Below, one piece after another: positions 27,690 through 40,795 of a stretch of 64,000 nucleotides of DNA. A program made the position numbers and the translations under genes. Source of the stretch: Casuarina equisetifolia (lineage: Eukaryota; Streptophyta; Magnoliopsida; Fagales; Casuarinaceae); the NCBI GenBank assembly GCA_028551475.1, contig CM052358.1, positions 20,672,853 through 20,736,852 of the forward strand. Reading direction: 5' to 3'. Under the pieces are notes generated by a model that worked only from the letters and a program-made list of their open reading frames with translations, did no database searches and was not told the DNA's origin. Every line of letters starts with the position of its first letter. The first letter of the stretch is position 1.

Positions 27690-28300
27690 TGCTTCAATCC
27701 CTCGATTCGAGCCCTACCTTCAAGATCGGAGCTAAAATTCCCGCAAATTCGCATTTCGAATCAACATTTCGATCCTCCGGTGAAGACCAAGCCCCCGCCT
27801 CGAACGATCCCCCCCCCCCCAAGTCGGGGAATTCACAGAACCGAAACCCTAACTCAGATCCTTGATTCCCGAATTCAAGAAAACCAAGCAAATTTTTCAA
27901 AACAGTTCCAAACAGAGAGAAAAACACAAACTATCGACGAGGCTCTCCCCTCCGCTGCGTGTGAAGGAACCTCGAGGAAATAAAAACGGGTGATGGAGAA
28001 AATCTCAAAGGCCCCAACAAACACATCAAAGAGAGAAAATAAAATACCACTTCCCTTCCCTCTTTCTCTCTCCCTCCCTATCTCTCTCTCTCTAAAAAAG
28101 TATATAACGTTATACAATACCAGTATTTACTTCTCTCTCCGTAGAAAGGTAAAAACGCATTTATTTTATATTGACTTCGGATTTTCGCCTCTCTCTCTCT
28201 CGCTCGAGGCTGGTAGTGTTTTTCAATTTTGTTTGGATTTTTTTGTTTTTTCAATTTTCCAACTATTACCGAAAGCAACCGGTGAAATGTGTACGGACAG
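27690..28300 (-). promoter_or_regulatory. 5' leader and proximal promoter region of the BSL2/3 gene
   Basis: Read on the minus strand, the sequence before the ATG is rich in G/A and contains a poly(G/C) stretch near 27811-27820. A CT/GA-rich block at about 28050-28100, common in plant leaders and core promoters, lies about 0.4 kb upstream. No clear TATA box was fixed. Open frames here are short and unsupported. Confidence 0.4.
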
Positions 28301-31300
28301 GAGACAATGCGCCGCCAGGATTGGAGTTGCAGGCGGAAAAGGGAGATTGGAGTTACCGGATGAACCGGGAACGGGTTTAAGTCTTAACGGTGATTACCCG
28401 TTCCTATTTGTGGGGAGCTTGCCCTTTTGCCTAACTAATGGGTCGGACGGATAGCGTGATGTGCACCAAACGATGCGATCTCCACGCGCTTGGTTCTGCG
28501 TGATCTAACGTCTCTCCAATCGTCAATCTAAGAAGGAGAATCTTCACGCTATTTAATATAAATCATAAGCGAATCAATTCAACTAAACTTGGCTCTCACA
28601 TTTTAAATCCTCCCATACATAAATACCAAGAATCTGGCTATATTAAAAATAATGTAATAAATACTAGTTAAAAAATATTTTTTAATCAATTTTCTCCTTA
28701 TGATAATTAAAAACATTATTTACAAAACAATTTTTACTTCAAATATGTGATAAAATTTAAATAAAGAAATATAATTTTTAAGTAGAATTTTTAAACTTAA
28801 TAACATAATATTAAAGTATAAGTTGAATCTGTCTCATTTTGTGATATCTTAAATTCAATGTTCTTTAGTTCGTAGAGATATACATATAGTATAAAAATTT
28901 CACATCAACTATATGATCTTTTAGAATAAATCTTAAATTATTTTTTAGGTTAAATTTTTTAACATGTACTGCATAAGTGTGAGCGCGTGTGATTTGGTTT
29001 TTGCATTTGGAGCGAAGTGCAGGGGAAGCGCGTGGAGACGGGAGGGATCGGACCTGACAAAAACATATGGAGAGTAGCTGGCTTAGATCGGTATTATATA
29101 AATGATTGGTGTTAAAATAACAAGGATTGGGGAAATGTTTTGTGGGATTGGAAAGGCGGGGATTTTGTGCTGCTAAGTATCGAACAACTTCGTAAAGGTG
29201 AAAAGGATTCTCTGCTTTGGCGCATTAACAACCGTCCAGATTTATAATGCCACTCGCACGCTTCCATAATGCATCTCCCACGTGGATCCTCTTCCACCCC
29301 GCCACCTGGATGAGCTTCTGCCAGATCACTTGCTTCCCAGCAGCATCTTTGGCTTAAAAGTGCGAGAATCAGGAAACACTATTGATTGCTGCGCGAGTCT
29401 TTACATAAAGAAGAAGTTCACTTTAACTCAAAAATAAATAAATAAATAAATAATTTGATGAAAACTATGCTTGTTGGTTTTTGGGTGTGACTAATTAACC
29501 ACTAAGCGGGCTGTCGATAAATACTTTATACAAACAAAAGTATGCACCTTAATAAAAATGTTATTTAAATGTGATATATTTGAATTCTTCATCTATCTCA
29601 ACAATTAATAATAAACAATAAAAATGTTGTTTACATTTTTTTTTATTACAATTCACACACGGGAAGGGAGAGGAGATTAAAACCCTAATCGGGTGGCTTG
29701 GCGATCAAAAATCTTGACTTAGTTTAAATGTGATATATTTGAATTCTTCATCTATCTCAACAACCAATAGTGAACAATATTACATCTTTATGTTGTAGCA
29801 ATTCCCCACTAATGTTCTATGCTTTGTAAATTGTTTTCATAATACACTTGAAATGGTTTGGTTATTCCAAATTAACACAAAATAATTATTAGTTTGAGTA
29901 AGTAGTGAAAATTAGATGAAAACAACTAATGACATGTCCTAAAACTTCTAGATAGCCTTGCAAGACGATGATAATTCATCTTGTTCAGTCTATTATTATT
30001 TGACAAACTTGGTTTTCTGATCTAGAACATGTTACTTATTTCTCACAACTTTGTGTTATTTAGCTCTAGGATCTTTTTTATTAAGATTCCAGCTTACACA
30101 TCAACTGGGTTGCCATCTTTTTTTTCCCATTTTTTATCCTTTCTGGCTTCAGAAAAGAGTAACTATTGAGTGGAATTTGCCGTACTCCTAAAGTGATATG
30201 GCTCGATTAATATAGTGATAAGGATTCTTTTTTACCTGTAGGGCTGAAAATGATTGCTGACTCAGATATATATTATATGCATTGCCTAAAACATATACCC
30301 TGCCCACCAAAGACAGCGACTTTAAAAAGATGAGTTCACCTTCAAATTGCTTTCTTCAATGGATCACCCAATGAATGACCCATTTTTGCTCAAAACGATT
30401 TGACATGTCTCACGTACTTAGAATTCATCTTTCTTTATAATAAACATTGTGATGTTCTTGAGTTCAATATTGGGTATAATAAACTTTTTTAAATATGGTG
30501 GAACACTTCTTCATTCATAAATAGATATTTTTATTTAATATTTTTTTGCTTTTAAGTATTACCTAATAATTATACACTTTTAACATAACATTTTTGTATT
30601 CAACACTCTCTTATACATCACAAATACCCTTAATTAAAGATTGAATAGGGTGAGATATATTATCCCAAACACTAATCATATTTAAAAGACTCAAAGTTAA
30701 ACATAAATTAAAGTGAATCAACTTGAGAATTGGTATTATATTTAACAAATTAAAAGTCTAACACATGAATTAAAATAATATTTTTAACTTTTAAATATTA
30801 CACAAATATATATATATATATATATATATTTGATGTAGTAATTTCATTGTCAATAGTCTAACATTATTTAGAAGTTCATTTTATATAGACGAAAGAGTGG
30901 TTGACTTCTTAAAAAAAAAAAAAAAAAGGTGTTTTCTAGTAAGTGTCATTCTAGGTACTTGAAAGAGAGTGACTTCCCTAGGCTTTCTAATGCTTCTAAA
31001 TAATGTCATATCAGAAGGGTGCTTTACATTATAGCCCACTTATTTGACGAAAGAGTAGAATGGTGTTGACTTGAATGTGTCCATAATGGACAAGGCATGG
31101 AATCTTTATTCAACTTAGCTGGATGTGGAAGATGGGACAAAACCCAAATGGAAGCACATTTCTTTGAAAGCTCACTCTCTCTTTCCCTGTCTTATCTCCC
31201 TGGAACGGCGAATACATAACTTTCTCCAACTCCTTACTTTATTTCAAGTTCATCTTCAAAACTATATCTATATCCAGTGAGGTGGACGTTATAATCAACA

Positions 31301-32743
31301 AGCTCGCTGATAATAACCCAAGGACTAAAGTTATACCTTTCTTGTTTTGTCTTTGAGTGCATTAAATAATTAGGACGTAAGGATGTGGTAGAATTTGGTA
31401 CGAAGGAAATACAGTTTATTCCATTTCTTTGTATGCTAGTGTAGTTGCTTATTTATATGTTTTGATGATATGATTAATCTTTAAAAAAGGAGTAATATTT
31501 TTTTAAATGATATTAGAGTTCAAATTCGGACATGATACCTCATGATATATAAAGTTTTATGATGTCACTCACATTACTCGAAACTTAGTTATTGAAATTT
31601 TGTTAGTTTTAGAATGAGAAGTATATTAAAAGTAGTAATTGCTTTTCATTTTTAATACTTTGACCAAAAACTTCTTTTATGTTTATTCATCCTTGTTTCT
31701 TAATCACTAATTTTATAAAACAAAATTTGACATTTTCAACATTAAAAAAAAATTCTATAACTCCTATGCACTATGTCAATACAAGCATGCAAGGTGAAAA
31801 TTTTGAACAGAAGAAAAGCCTCACACGAAAAGGATTTTTGTCGCAACAAGGCATGCATGTTTTGTCTTATTGTTTCAGCAAACGTATTCAAATCGAAACA
31901 TGATAGGAAGTAGGACGGAGATGAAGTTGACAAGAAGCTACTTAACCCAACAAATGTCGGATCATGGGTAAGCAATTCTTCAGGAAGAGGAAGCGTGATT
32001 TCAATTCCGCCAAACCCGCAAGCATTTAGCACAACACAATCACGGTTGTCTCATAGACTTGGCCTATCGATTTCTAATATAAGGACATCATCGTAGCTCA
32101 TGAATTATTGTTATACTTCACTTCACCAAAGTAAATATTGAATGCATTAACTACGGAAGAATGTGAGTTCAAAGTATAGATTAGTTGTTTAAGTTCAATT
32201 TTATATTTGACAGATTAATTCTTTATGCAAATTTATATTGCCTAATTGGTTGTGTATTAGACAGGATAAAATCATATATGTGATTCTTAAAAACTCCATA
32301 AATGAACATTTGATGCATAAGACTTCTATGAGTACCATTTTTCTCATATTAGAACTAATTTTATACCTCCCAAAATTGAACAGTCTATATGGGGAACCAC
32401 TTGTAGGCCAGAAATTCTAGAGAATTAGTATAAAAACAAGGCAATTCCATGTATTGTCAAATTCATGTCACTAAATGATATAACAACAAAAAGATGGCAT
32501 GAGTGCATGCATTCTCTACACCAGTAAGCACACTTTCTAGTACACAATGGCCTAAGCATAGAAGACTGATTATACAACTTCATTTCATTCTTTATCCTCC
32601 TTTTTCTTTACTTTGTGAGAGAAAAAGAGAGTACCACAACAGAAGCTGATTCCTAGTTTTGCAACAGTGAGGAGTTCATAGGGAGGGTGTATCCAACCAA
32701 AAAGTCTCATGTTGTATCACCGTTTTCATGCAACCCTTACAAG
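28301..32743. other. Long AT-rich intergenic region between the BSL2/3 promoter and the LSG1 3' end
   Basis: No host gene is recognised in about 4.4 kb. The part next to BSL (28.3-28.5 kb) is locally GC-richer and may be distal promoter. A 56-bp direct repeat occurs at 29564-29619 and 29723-29778. Simple repeats include (AT)n at about 30806-30830 and a poly(A) run near 30910. A short minus-strand frame at 31742-32032 has ordinary-looking amino-acid composition but no family could be named. Confidence 0.5.
29564..29778 (+). repeat. Pair of 56-bp direct repeats, 159 bp apart
   Basis: Copies at 29564-29619 and 29723-29778 both begin TTTAAATGTGATATATTTGA and differ at only a few positions near their ends. 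The DNA between them contains a stretch beginning with a T run and including GGGAAGGGAGAGGAG. It could be a small tandem duplication or the remains of a transposition event; no terminal inverted repeats were seen. Confidence 0.6.
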
Positions 32744-32891
32744 ACCTATATTCACTGGTTTCTGAAAGACTCTTACCACTGGCATTTCATTGCCATCGTC
32801 ATTTCTAACCCTCCAGGACCTGTATTCACAGGTTTTTGAAAGACTCTTACCACTGGCATTCCATCACCATCATCATTCCCAACCCTCCACG
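32744..32891 (-). repeat. 74-bp tandem duplication across the 3' end of LSG1
   Basis: Two 74-bp copies abut: 32818-32891 (first in the sense of the gene) and 32744-32817. Both encode the family's C-terminal block WRV(G/R)NDDG and MPVVRVFQKPVN, but 74 is not a multiple of three, so the second copy is entered in another frame and the protein ends early with GGLEMTMAMKCQW. The second copy, in its own frame, would end after VNIGLVRVA. Both copies retain a donor-like GTGGTAAGAG. Confidence 0.85.
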
Positions 32892-35800
32892 ATCGATCCT
32901 TTTTCTTCTGGGGCTTCTTGTGTTGTTTGTGAGGCGCCTTAGGCTTTTTAACCACGACCTTTTTAGGAACAAGGCCATTAGCCATATCAAAAGAATTGAG
33001 ATCATCCAACACATGATTAAGAACAGGTGCATCTTCACTTTGAACATCTTGAGCGTTTTCAACGTCTGTGGAATCTGAATCAAGCTCTTCGGACAATATC
33101 AAATCTACACTATCTTCCACACTAACTTCCGAACTAACTTCCTCAATGACAGTTCCAGGGGGCAATTCATAGTGGGGCAGCTTCCCCTCAATGTAATCCT
33201 TCAAAATCTGGCGGGCAGCTCTTGTTTCATCAGGCAATCCACTAGAGCCAACATACCCACGAGAGGCACAATAAGCTCTTAATAGTTCAGATGCTAGAGG
33301 GGGCCGGGACTGTAGCTCATAGGACTTGGGTTTTGGCAACTTGATGTTGTATACATCCTCAATAACATTTCTAGGCACTCGATCAGCTACTACCTGTATA
33401 GCCTCTCTGTGCTCAGTCATGCGATCAATAGGCAATACGCCAGAAGAAATCATTTCATATCTTGAGCTTGAGAAGGATGGAAACACTAGTCCGGGGCAGT
33501 CACATAGGGTCAACTCGTCAGAAATAATCAATGTTTGGAAATGCTTTGTCTTCCCAGGAGTAGAAGTGACACCCGTCCGCTTCTGGCCTACCAAGGCATT
33601 AATCGTCGAGCTCTTCCCCACATTAGGATAGCCAACAAATCCCACAACTACATTCTTTGTTGCAGAACTTCCAGCAGCATTTCCATGAGGAGAACGAATA
33701 TTAGACGAGCCTCTATTGTTGGAGCTTGATTTCCTCCTCTTCTTGGCTATCTCTTCTGCTTCACACTGCAAACGGGCCAAAAGCTCATCCCTTCCACATA
33801 CTTTTGTATCAGGGTTATCCATATTCTGCTGGGTACTCTCTATCATCCATGGATCATCAAACCTTTTCCCCTCAAGGGCAGCAGAAGCAGCTTTGGCTGA
33901 CCAGAACACAAAGAGAATCTCATTACCGCGAAAATATTCTGCCCATTTCTCCCTGCAGTCAAAGACAAGAAATGAATTTAACAAGTTAAAAAACTGAAGA
34001 ATTGATATGCCACTACAAAGAGTGAACAGAGGATATACTAACCTGACAGAAACTGGTAAAAGATCTGCCTTGTTAACTAGAAGCAATGTGCGTTTGTGCT
34101 CATCAATCTCTCGCACATATGCCTACATTCAAAGAAATTTAATGTCATGCCCATCGATCTTTTAGTTCTCAGAACACAAGTGAAATTTAGATCGCTCAAC
34201 TTGGAAATCACATGAGATCACATAAAAATTAGAGATACGACAGATCATGACCAATGGATTATATTCTAAGAGAGAAGAAAGCACTACCTCAAGATCAAGG
34301 CAGCGGTAGAACAGTGGGTCCCGTGCATCAACAACCATTACAAGCTGAAAGTAACAAATGAAATCAGCATGAACCGAAAGTTAATCATGTAACTTTACCA
34401 AAAGATACGAAGTATTCCACAAAGGCAAGTGAACAAGAAAGGAGAATGCTTAATGTTTGTGTAAGGACTACTAATGCCAAACTTCACAAGGACAAGAAAA
34501 AACCAACAGGACTTAATAATTCCCTATGATTAATTAGGTATATAAGAACTACAAGAAGAAGAACTTGCTGTCAGCCACTAAGGTCACTCCTCAAAAGGGG
34601 TGGGTCATGAAGGCTGGCGATAATGAAAACAGCAGAGAAGGCATACTTCAAACACACATTCAAATATTGCTGGATATGATCATCAAATGCCTACAAGCAT
34701 CTTTAAAAAGTTAAATTATAATCTGAGATAGTGACGACTATTCTAGATCTGGGCATCTTTAGTTAATTATTTTGTTCACTTGCAAGTATAGAATTCTGGC
34801 ATGTCATGTTATTCATTGATGGATTCAGTTGCCCAAGGCTAGCAAACATATAAGGTGAATCGAGTAAGAAAAGAATCAAATCATTTGCTTTACCCCAGGA
34901 GGGATTTCCCAATCAGATCAATGCTTTCCTAAAAATTGGTCGTTTAGAAATATTATCTCCATTAGAACCCCAACCGAATGTAGTAATGCAGGGTGATCTA
35001 TATTCCTAACAATTAACTAAGTCAATTTAACAACGGAAGTATCCCAGTCAAGTTATAGCTTTTGACATGCCAACCATTTGAAAAGCAATGCGGAAAGTCA
35101 ATTAAAATATAAAAGTGACATGACAATTCAAGTAATAATGCAGTCAAGAAACAGATAAAGAAAAATTCCGTACAAGGCTTTATTGACATGTCCAGAATAC
35201 TTCTAGAGCCATTTTATTGACTGAAAAGATATAACCACAGATATGCAAAGAAACAAACAACAATTTGTCCTCATTGATCCTTCATCTCAAGCCTATCACT
35301 AGTAAGGCATTTACTGGAAATTCGCAATATCCTAAGGGGCTCAAGTTCATAGAACTAAGAAAAGCTAATAGTGTTTACAATGAGACTGCTAATTGAAAGG
35401 AAATTTAAATTAATTTATTTGAAGCCCAAGGCTACATCTTATTTCTGCTCACAGTAAAAGCATCTTCAAACTTTTAACAAGGATGTTCCTCAAGATATCT
35501 ATATTCATCAACCAATTGAATATCTAAGCATTAAACTACTATCATTTCCTTTTTCCAGACATTAAGGGAAATCAGTTGAACTGACAGCCATGGATACTCA
35601 TGCTTAATCTCTAAATCTAAACATCTAAACAATCAACATATTTCTTTTTCGAGACCATTAAGGAAATCAGTTGGACTAACAGCCATGGGATGCTCATGCA
35701 TAATAATCCCTAGCCAACAGTTTTACAATTGAACAATTAAAACACCACAAAGAAATTGTTTTTCTGTTCTAAAGTTATAAATTTTTAGGTCACATGATTG

Positions 35801-38800
35801 AAGACAGCAGAAAATTACCAGATCACTTCGTTCAAGCACCCGCCACAATTGTCTCCAGATGTCTAGGTTCTTCTCAAAAGGAGTAAGGATAAGCTTCTCA
35901 TTCTCCTCAAGTCTGTTAATTACATCATAATTAGAATACTAAATACATAAAAGAGTTAACTTACACTACCTATTGTGATAATTAGAAATAAAAAAGTTCA
36001 TGATATATAAGAGTTCAAAACAGTTTGTCAGCCAACCAATACCACAACAACATAAATCATGAAAACTCTGATAAGACACTCATAAATCTGTCAGCATCTG
36101 AAATTAGAAAATGTGAGTAAATAAGCCCAAACATGAGATTTTATTTAAACTCAGAATCTTCAGAACTTAAAATCCCAAATTTAACAACAATTAGCAGAAT
36201 AGCCTGGCAATTGAAAGCAAAACTTACCAATGAGCTCAAAATCAGTTACTGCATTACATTTTTTTTTAAAAATTATTTTTCATAGCCACCTGTGTTCCCC
36301 ATATGGAGCATAATCATCGCATAACATCTACTTATATTACACACAACAAAACCCAAAAGCCTTAGACTGGGGAGGACTAAAGATTCCATGTATCATAACA
36401 TCAAGTAGGAGAAAGAAAATTTAAAACTATGTTTTGTTTTCTGATTTATTATAAAAAAAAAAAGAAAGAAAAGCCATAGTACAAAAGGACCTAAGATTCT
36501 GCGCAACATCAATTACGAGGAAGAGATCAAAACTACAATTTATTGTTTGTTGATAAATACTTTATTTAGAACACTTTGGCAAAAAATTCCAATGAATATA
36601 TCATACTACCAACTTTACACTGCCTAAATGAACCAGCATTCGTCTTTTAACTTCAGGTAATGTACTTAATGCAAGAAAAACTCGAGTTATATTGTTCACT
36701 AAGATCAATGTTTTGGTCTCAAGTCCTACAGATTCAACGACTCCTAGGAATTACTTTTATTTCAATTTTCCTATCTATTTGGACATAAGTATGTGAATCT
36801 ACATCATTTGTAATACTTTTTATCAAAAAAGTTGTACTTTTTAGTTAAAAAGATGATCAGTAAGCAATTCCACACACCATGTAATAGATTAACCTTGACA
36901 TTGCTTATCTATGACATTTTGCTTTAGGCTCTACATTTCTAGAGTTTTTTCTTTTTGTTAATAGATTATGATTCTATATTCTTGTTTATCTATTAAAGAT
37001 AAAGCTATAATTTAGCAAGCCACTAACCGCTTAGTCATTAAATCTCTTAGTTATGAAACATGATTAAGATGTTTCCTCCTCCCTCCCAAATATTGAATCT
37101 AGAATCATCTCCTCGAATCTTTCCATCTATTCATAGTTGTATGTAAGCATGTCAAAGTTTTAAAAATCAATTCTTCTAAGTTCTTATTTCCACTTTCAAT
37201 TATCTCAAAGAGGATAAAAAGTAGGGAATAATAATGCAGGTTATGATAGAGTCACTTTTAATGCATAGTGTATGGCTTCTCATTAACATCTGCTAGTTGC
37301 TTACTAAAGCTAAGGTCTTCACAAAGTTCCAACTCTTAAAACCCCAGGCTGTTTTAGCTATGTGAAGTCCCTGCCCAAACATCAGCCTTCAAAATACTGC
37401 AGTTTATCTCCATATAGAATGTGAGAAATTAATTGACCTGTCTATTACTCATAACATGACTCCTTGACTGTCATAATTAATTATCCCCGTCCAGCTTTCT
37501 GCTTTTACCCTTTTTTTATGTCTCCTCCAAAAACAAAAAATAAAAATAAAAGTAAAAAATAAAGGCAACATAAAACTTAAGTGATTAGTCTGTCAAAGAT
37601 GTTAATTCAAAGAACCACACAATAAGATTAATTTAAAAGAGTGTCTCCCTCATCTTATTGCAAAATGAAAGTGCAGGAAAAAATATCTTTGCCACTCTTT
37701 TTTTTTTTTTTGATTGCACGCCAGCAAGTTGTTGGCAACTGCAATGACAATACATTCTATAACCATCATGATCCAGATCCTAACCTTGCAAGGCTTTGAC
37801 GCCATGCTAAGAAAGCCTGTCTTTCATTAGTGTCAAGCTCCTCTACAGACATTCCAGGATTCCATGGTGGCCTGCAGAGAAAGAAAAAACCTTTTGACAA
37901 ATTTAACAAGTAATGAATGATGCACTTGAACTTGGTACAGGTAGAAACACGTGCCTGCGGGGAACTCGGAGACTTGTAGCATGCAGCATCTGCTCTTTCT
38001 TCTGTTGCTCTCTCCTTTGCTCGGGCGTCATGTCACTGGTGCTAGTACTTGCATCCCTAAACTCCAGCAATCAGAGAAAAAATCAAACGATTTCTAACTA
38101 TATTTAAAGATAAATATCAAATGGCTGAGCTTAAGAAGTCACTACGCCTGCCATTGGGAACCGAAAAAAGGTAAATCATTAGGAAAAAAGAATCCTTCGA
38201 AATTAAAAATTTGTGAACCTAGAGATACGGAGCAAATTTAGTGTGTATGACCAATCTCTCTCACATAAGAAAGTCACTGTTCTTTGCATTAACATTCGGC
38301 TTTGAAGGCTAACATCAACACTAGAACTAAAAGGACATTGTTAAGTCGCAATCTTGTCCCTTTTTAATTGAGAAGCACAACAGCAACACCAAATTCGTAA
38401 TTCGTAATGCAACCTCCAATCGTGAAGGATTAATTTCACCTCTCCCAGCTACGTAATTAAATGAATACTTAAATATTAAAAAAATTAATCAGCTAAACGT
38501 TTCCATTAAGAACAACTATAACTGATAGAAAGCAATAACAAGAACAATGACACAGAAGCAAGATTGCAATGAGTAAGAACTTACAGACTGATGAGGACGT
38601 TGGGGACGGGGTGGTCGACAGAGAAGAGGCGATCGGCCTCCTCAGCCTGTTCGACGATGGCTTCGATATCGCTGACCTCCGTCACGGATTCCAGAACCTT
38701 CTTTTGCTGTCTCTTGTATGCCATGCCCTTTTCCTTGGACTGCTGGATCATCTGGTTATGCTGCTTCACCAGAGCCCTCCCTAGCCCCGTCTTCTCGTTC

Positions 38801-38808
38801 TTCCCCAT
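32773..38808 (-). CDS. LSG1: LSG1-type circularly permuted GTPase (60S subunit export/maturation), 7 exons, 607 aa
   Basis: Exons, in gene order: 38585-38808, 37955-38056, 37785-37871, 35819-35912, 34288-34344, 34043-34122, 32773-33952 (1824 nt). LSG1 is a cytoplasmic GTPase that releases the export adaptor NMD3 from pre-60S subunits; Arabidopsis LSG1-2 is also known as DIG6. The protein starts MGKNEKTGLGRALVKQHN. The GTPase motifs come in permuted order: G4 NKAD at about 205, G5 SAK at about 233, G1 GYPNVGKS at 322-329, the G2 region TPGKTKH, and G3 DCPG at about 366. A Lys-rich, nucleolar-type basic stretch lies near the C terminus. The donor of exon 37955-38056 is GC (CGCAG|GCACGT) rather than GT. 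The last 15 residues are altered by a local duplication (see the repeat at 32744-32891). The start is supported by the family N terminus. Confidence 0.93.
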
Positions 38809-39947
38809 CTCAGCAACCCCGGCAACCAAAGCTTTCCTGCCTTCTCTTCTCTCTCTGCAAACCCTTGAAATGCCAATTCACCGCAGAAACTAACCCTCTT
38901 TTCTGGTCGGCGATAACTAAATAGGGGACTCGACGGTGGTGTTGCTGGGTTTGGAAAAGTTGGACCCGGATTGTTCTGAAAATCTTAATGTACATTTGGC
39001 CTCATTTATAAAATAATATTTTGTACAATACAAACTTAATACAAAAGTCCTATATTTATATTGTAGAAGTAAATAGAAATTATAGAAAGTAGAAGAAAAT
39101 AGCTTCTTCTTTATACAATAATCCAATTTACAGAAAAACTTGATTTTACCAAATAATTTATACTAATCAAATAAGGTTTTGAAATGTGGAAATTCTTGTG
39201 GTTTGTTATTTTGATTTTCACGTATACGAAATATAATCATGGAAAATTGGTAGATGAACAATAATTACTAATGAGTTTATTATACTTCTAAGAAATTAGT
39301 ACAAATACAATGTTTTTGGAAAAAAAAAAAGTTAACACGATATAAAAGATAAATATAATATTACTAATAGATTATTATTGTGTTCTATGTAAACCTCTAT
39401 CTAACAATAAACAAAGTAGGAGATACAAAACTTGGGAAGACTAATCTGCCTTAAAAACCCACTCTTTTTGGCTAAGGATAATGAAATAGAGAATTAAAAT
39501 ATAATGACAGTAGAGACATTATTACTTAGTAGAAAGGAAGAGAACTTAATTGTTATAAAAATCTCTATATATATCTGCCTTATTTATAATATAAGAAAAA
39601 TTATACAAAACCTAGCGTGTACATGTTTTCCATTTATAATATAATGGCTCTTACAACAAACAAAAAAATTATACAAAATAAAAGAAATTAAATATCTTCC
39701 TTTTTGTACAATAATTTAATTTTACCAATTAATAACTATGCCATGTAAAATAATCTACCTTTCAATCACAAAAGTAATCAGAAGAAAAATAACCAATTTA
39801 TACTAATAAATGATGTAAGAAATTAATACATTTATGATATAAAAAATAACCAATTGATACTCGTAGCAATTAACGATACTCCCAGTGATTTGGGCCGGGC
39901 AAAAACCTTTCAGTTTTGATAGGCCTATATATTTTTTATTTATTTTT
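38809..39947. other. Upstream region of LSG1 and AT-rich intergenic DNA
   Basis: The first 200 bp next to 38808 are the presumed 5' UTR and promoter of LSG1 on the minus strand. The rest is AT-rich without a recognisable gene. Similar words (AAATTATACAAAA, TTTGTACAATAA) recur between about 39000 and 39760, suggesting a degenerate low-copy repeat. Confidence 0.45.
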
Positions 39948-40553
39948 TAAACACGCACATCGTCACGTACTCGGGAGCAATCCCGACTCTTAAATCTTAA
40001 ATTTGTATTCACCAGAATAAGAAACGGGCAGAATGTTCCTCCCTTCTCCTCCGTCCTCTCCTGCTCTGCTCTGCTCTGCTCTCGAATGAAGTTCTGCGTC
40101 GAGGATCGTGGGGCTTTCTTCGTGGTGGATTTTACAGAATGAAGTTCTGCGTTTGAGGTTCGTTGTTAAGTGCGATTCCTTCTTGAAACTTTCCTGTCGC
40201 TGGCTTAAATTTTTGTCTCTTGATTTTTATGGGCTTATGCCTCCATTTCAATCGCATAAAATGCTGATATTCTGTATCTTTTCTTGTTTTCACGAGTTGA
40301 GGTTCTTCTCTGTCACTTTTTTTTCGTTTTCATATTTGCTACTGTCTTGCTTTGTAGTTGGCTCTAGACCAACTGAGGTAATTCATTTTGGGTTCTCATT
40401 TTCTGTTCATCATATAAAATTGCTTATGTAGGGATCCTTCCCGAACATACAGTTTGTATAATGTTTGAGGTCTGCTTCCTTTACTGGTTTTATGAATTTT
40501 TATATTGTTTTTTCAAGCGAAAATTATTTACGTCGTCTACAGAAGCAGGGGAG

Positions 40554-40784
40554 TGTTGAATATTGAGTACACCGTGGGATGCATAATAACTCAGCAAAGG
40601 TGTATTGATAATCGGTAAAACAGGAGAATACAGATCTGTTTGAGACCAGATACAACTTGAATGAATGAATCGTATGAAGACAATGAACAGTTAAAAGATA
40701 TCTATTGCTGTACAGTACAGCTACATGAGGAGTTCCCATATTGCCCTTATCTACTTTATACACGTCACACACACACTTTTAACA
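40554..40784 (-). repeat. 3' LTR of the copia element
   Basis: It is 231 bp, with TG...CA ends, and nearly identical to 45727-45957. Confidence 0.93.
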
Positions 40785-40795
40785 ACCCCCCTCAA
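40785..40795 (-). other. Polypurine tract of the copia element
   Basis: Immediately inside the 3' LTR, the minus strand reads TTGAGGGGGGT, a normal second-strand priming site. Confidence 0.7.

Noticed and set aside
27399-27983. Plus-strand frames of 119-194 codons opposite the first BSL2/3 exon
   Set aside because: They are antisense to a secure exon with a family-typical N terminus; the Arg/Leu-rich translation mirrors the poly-Gln and Pro codons.
28279-28454. GC-richer short frame upstream of BSL2/3
   Set aside because: It lies in the probable BSL promoter region, has no recognisable domain, and is short.
31742-32032. Minus-strand 96-codon frame beginning MLNACGFGGIEITLPLP
   Set aside because: Composition looks plausible, but no family was recognised and no splice partners or promoter were found.
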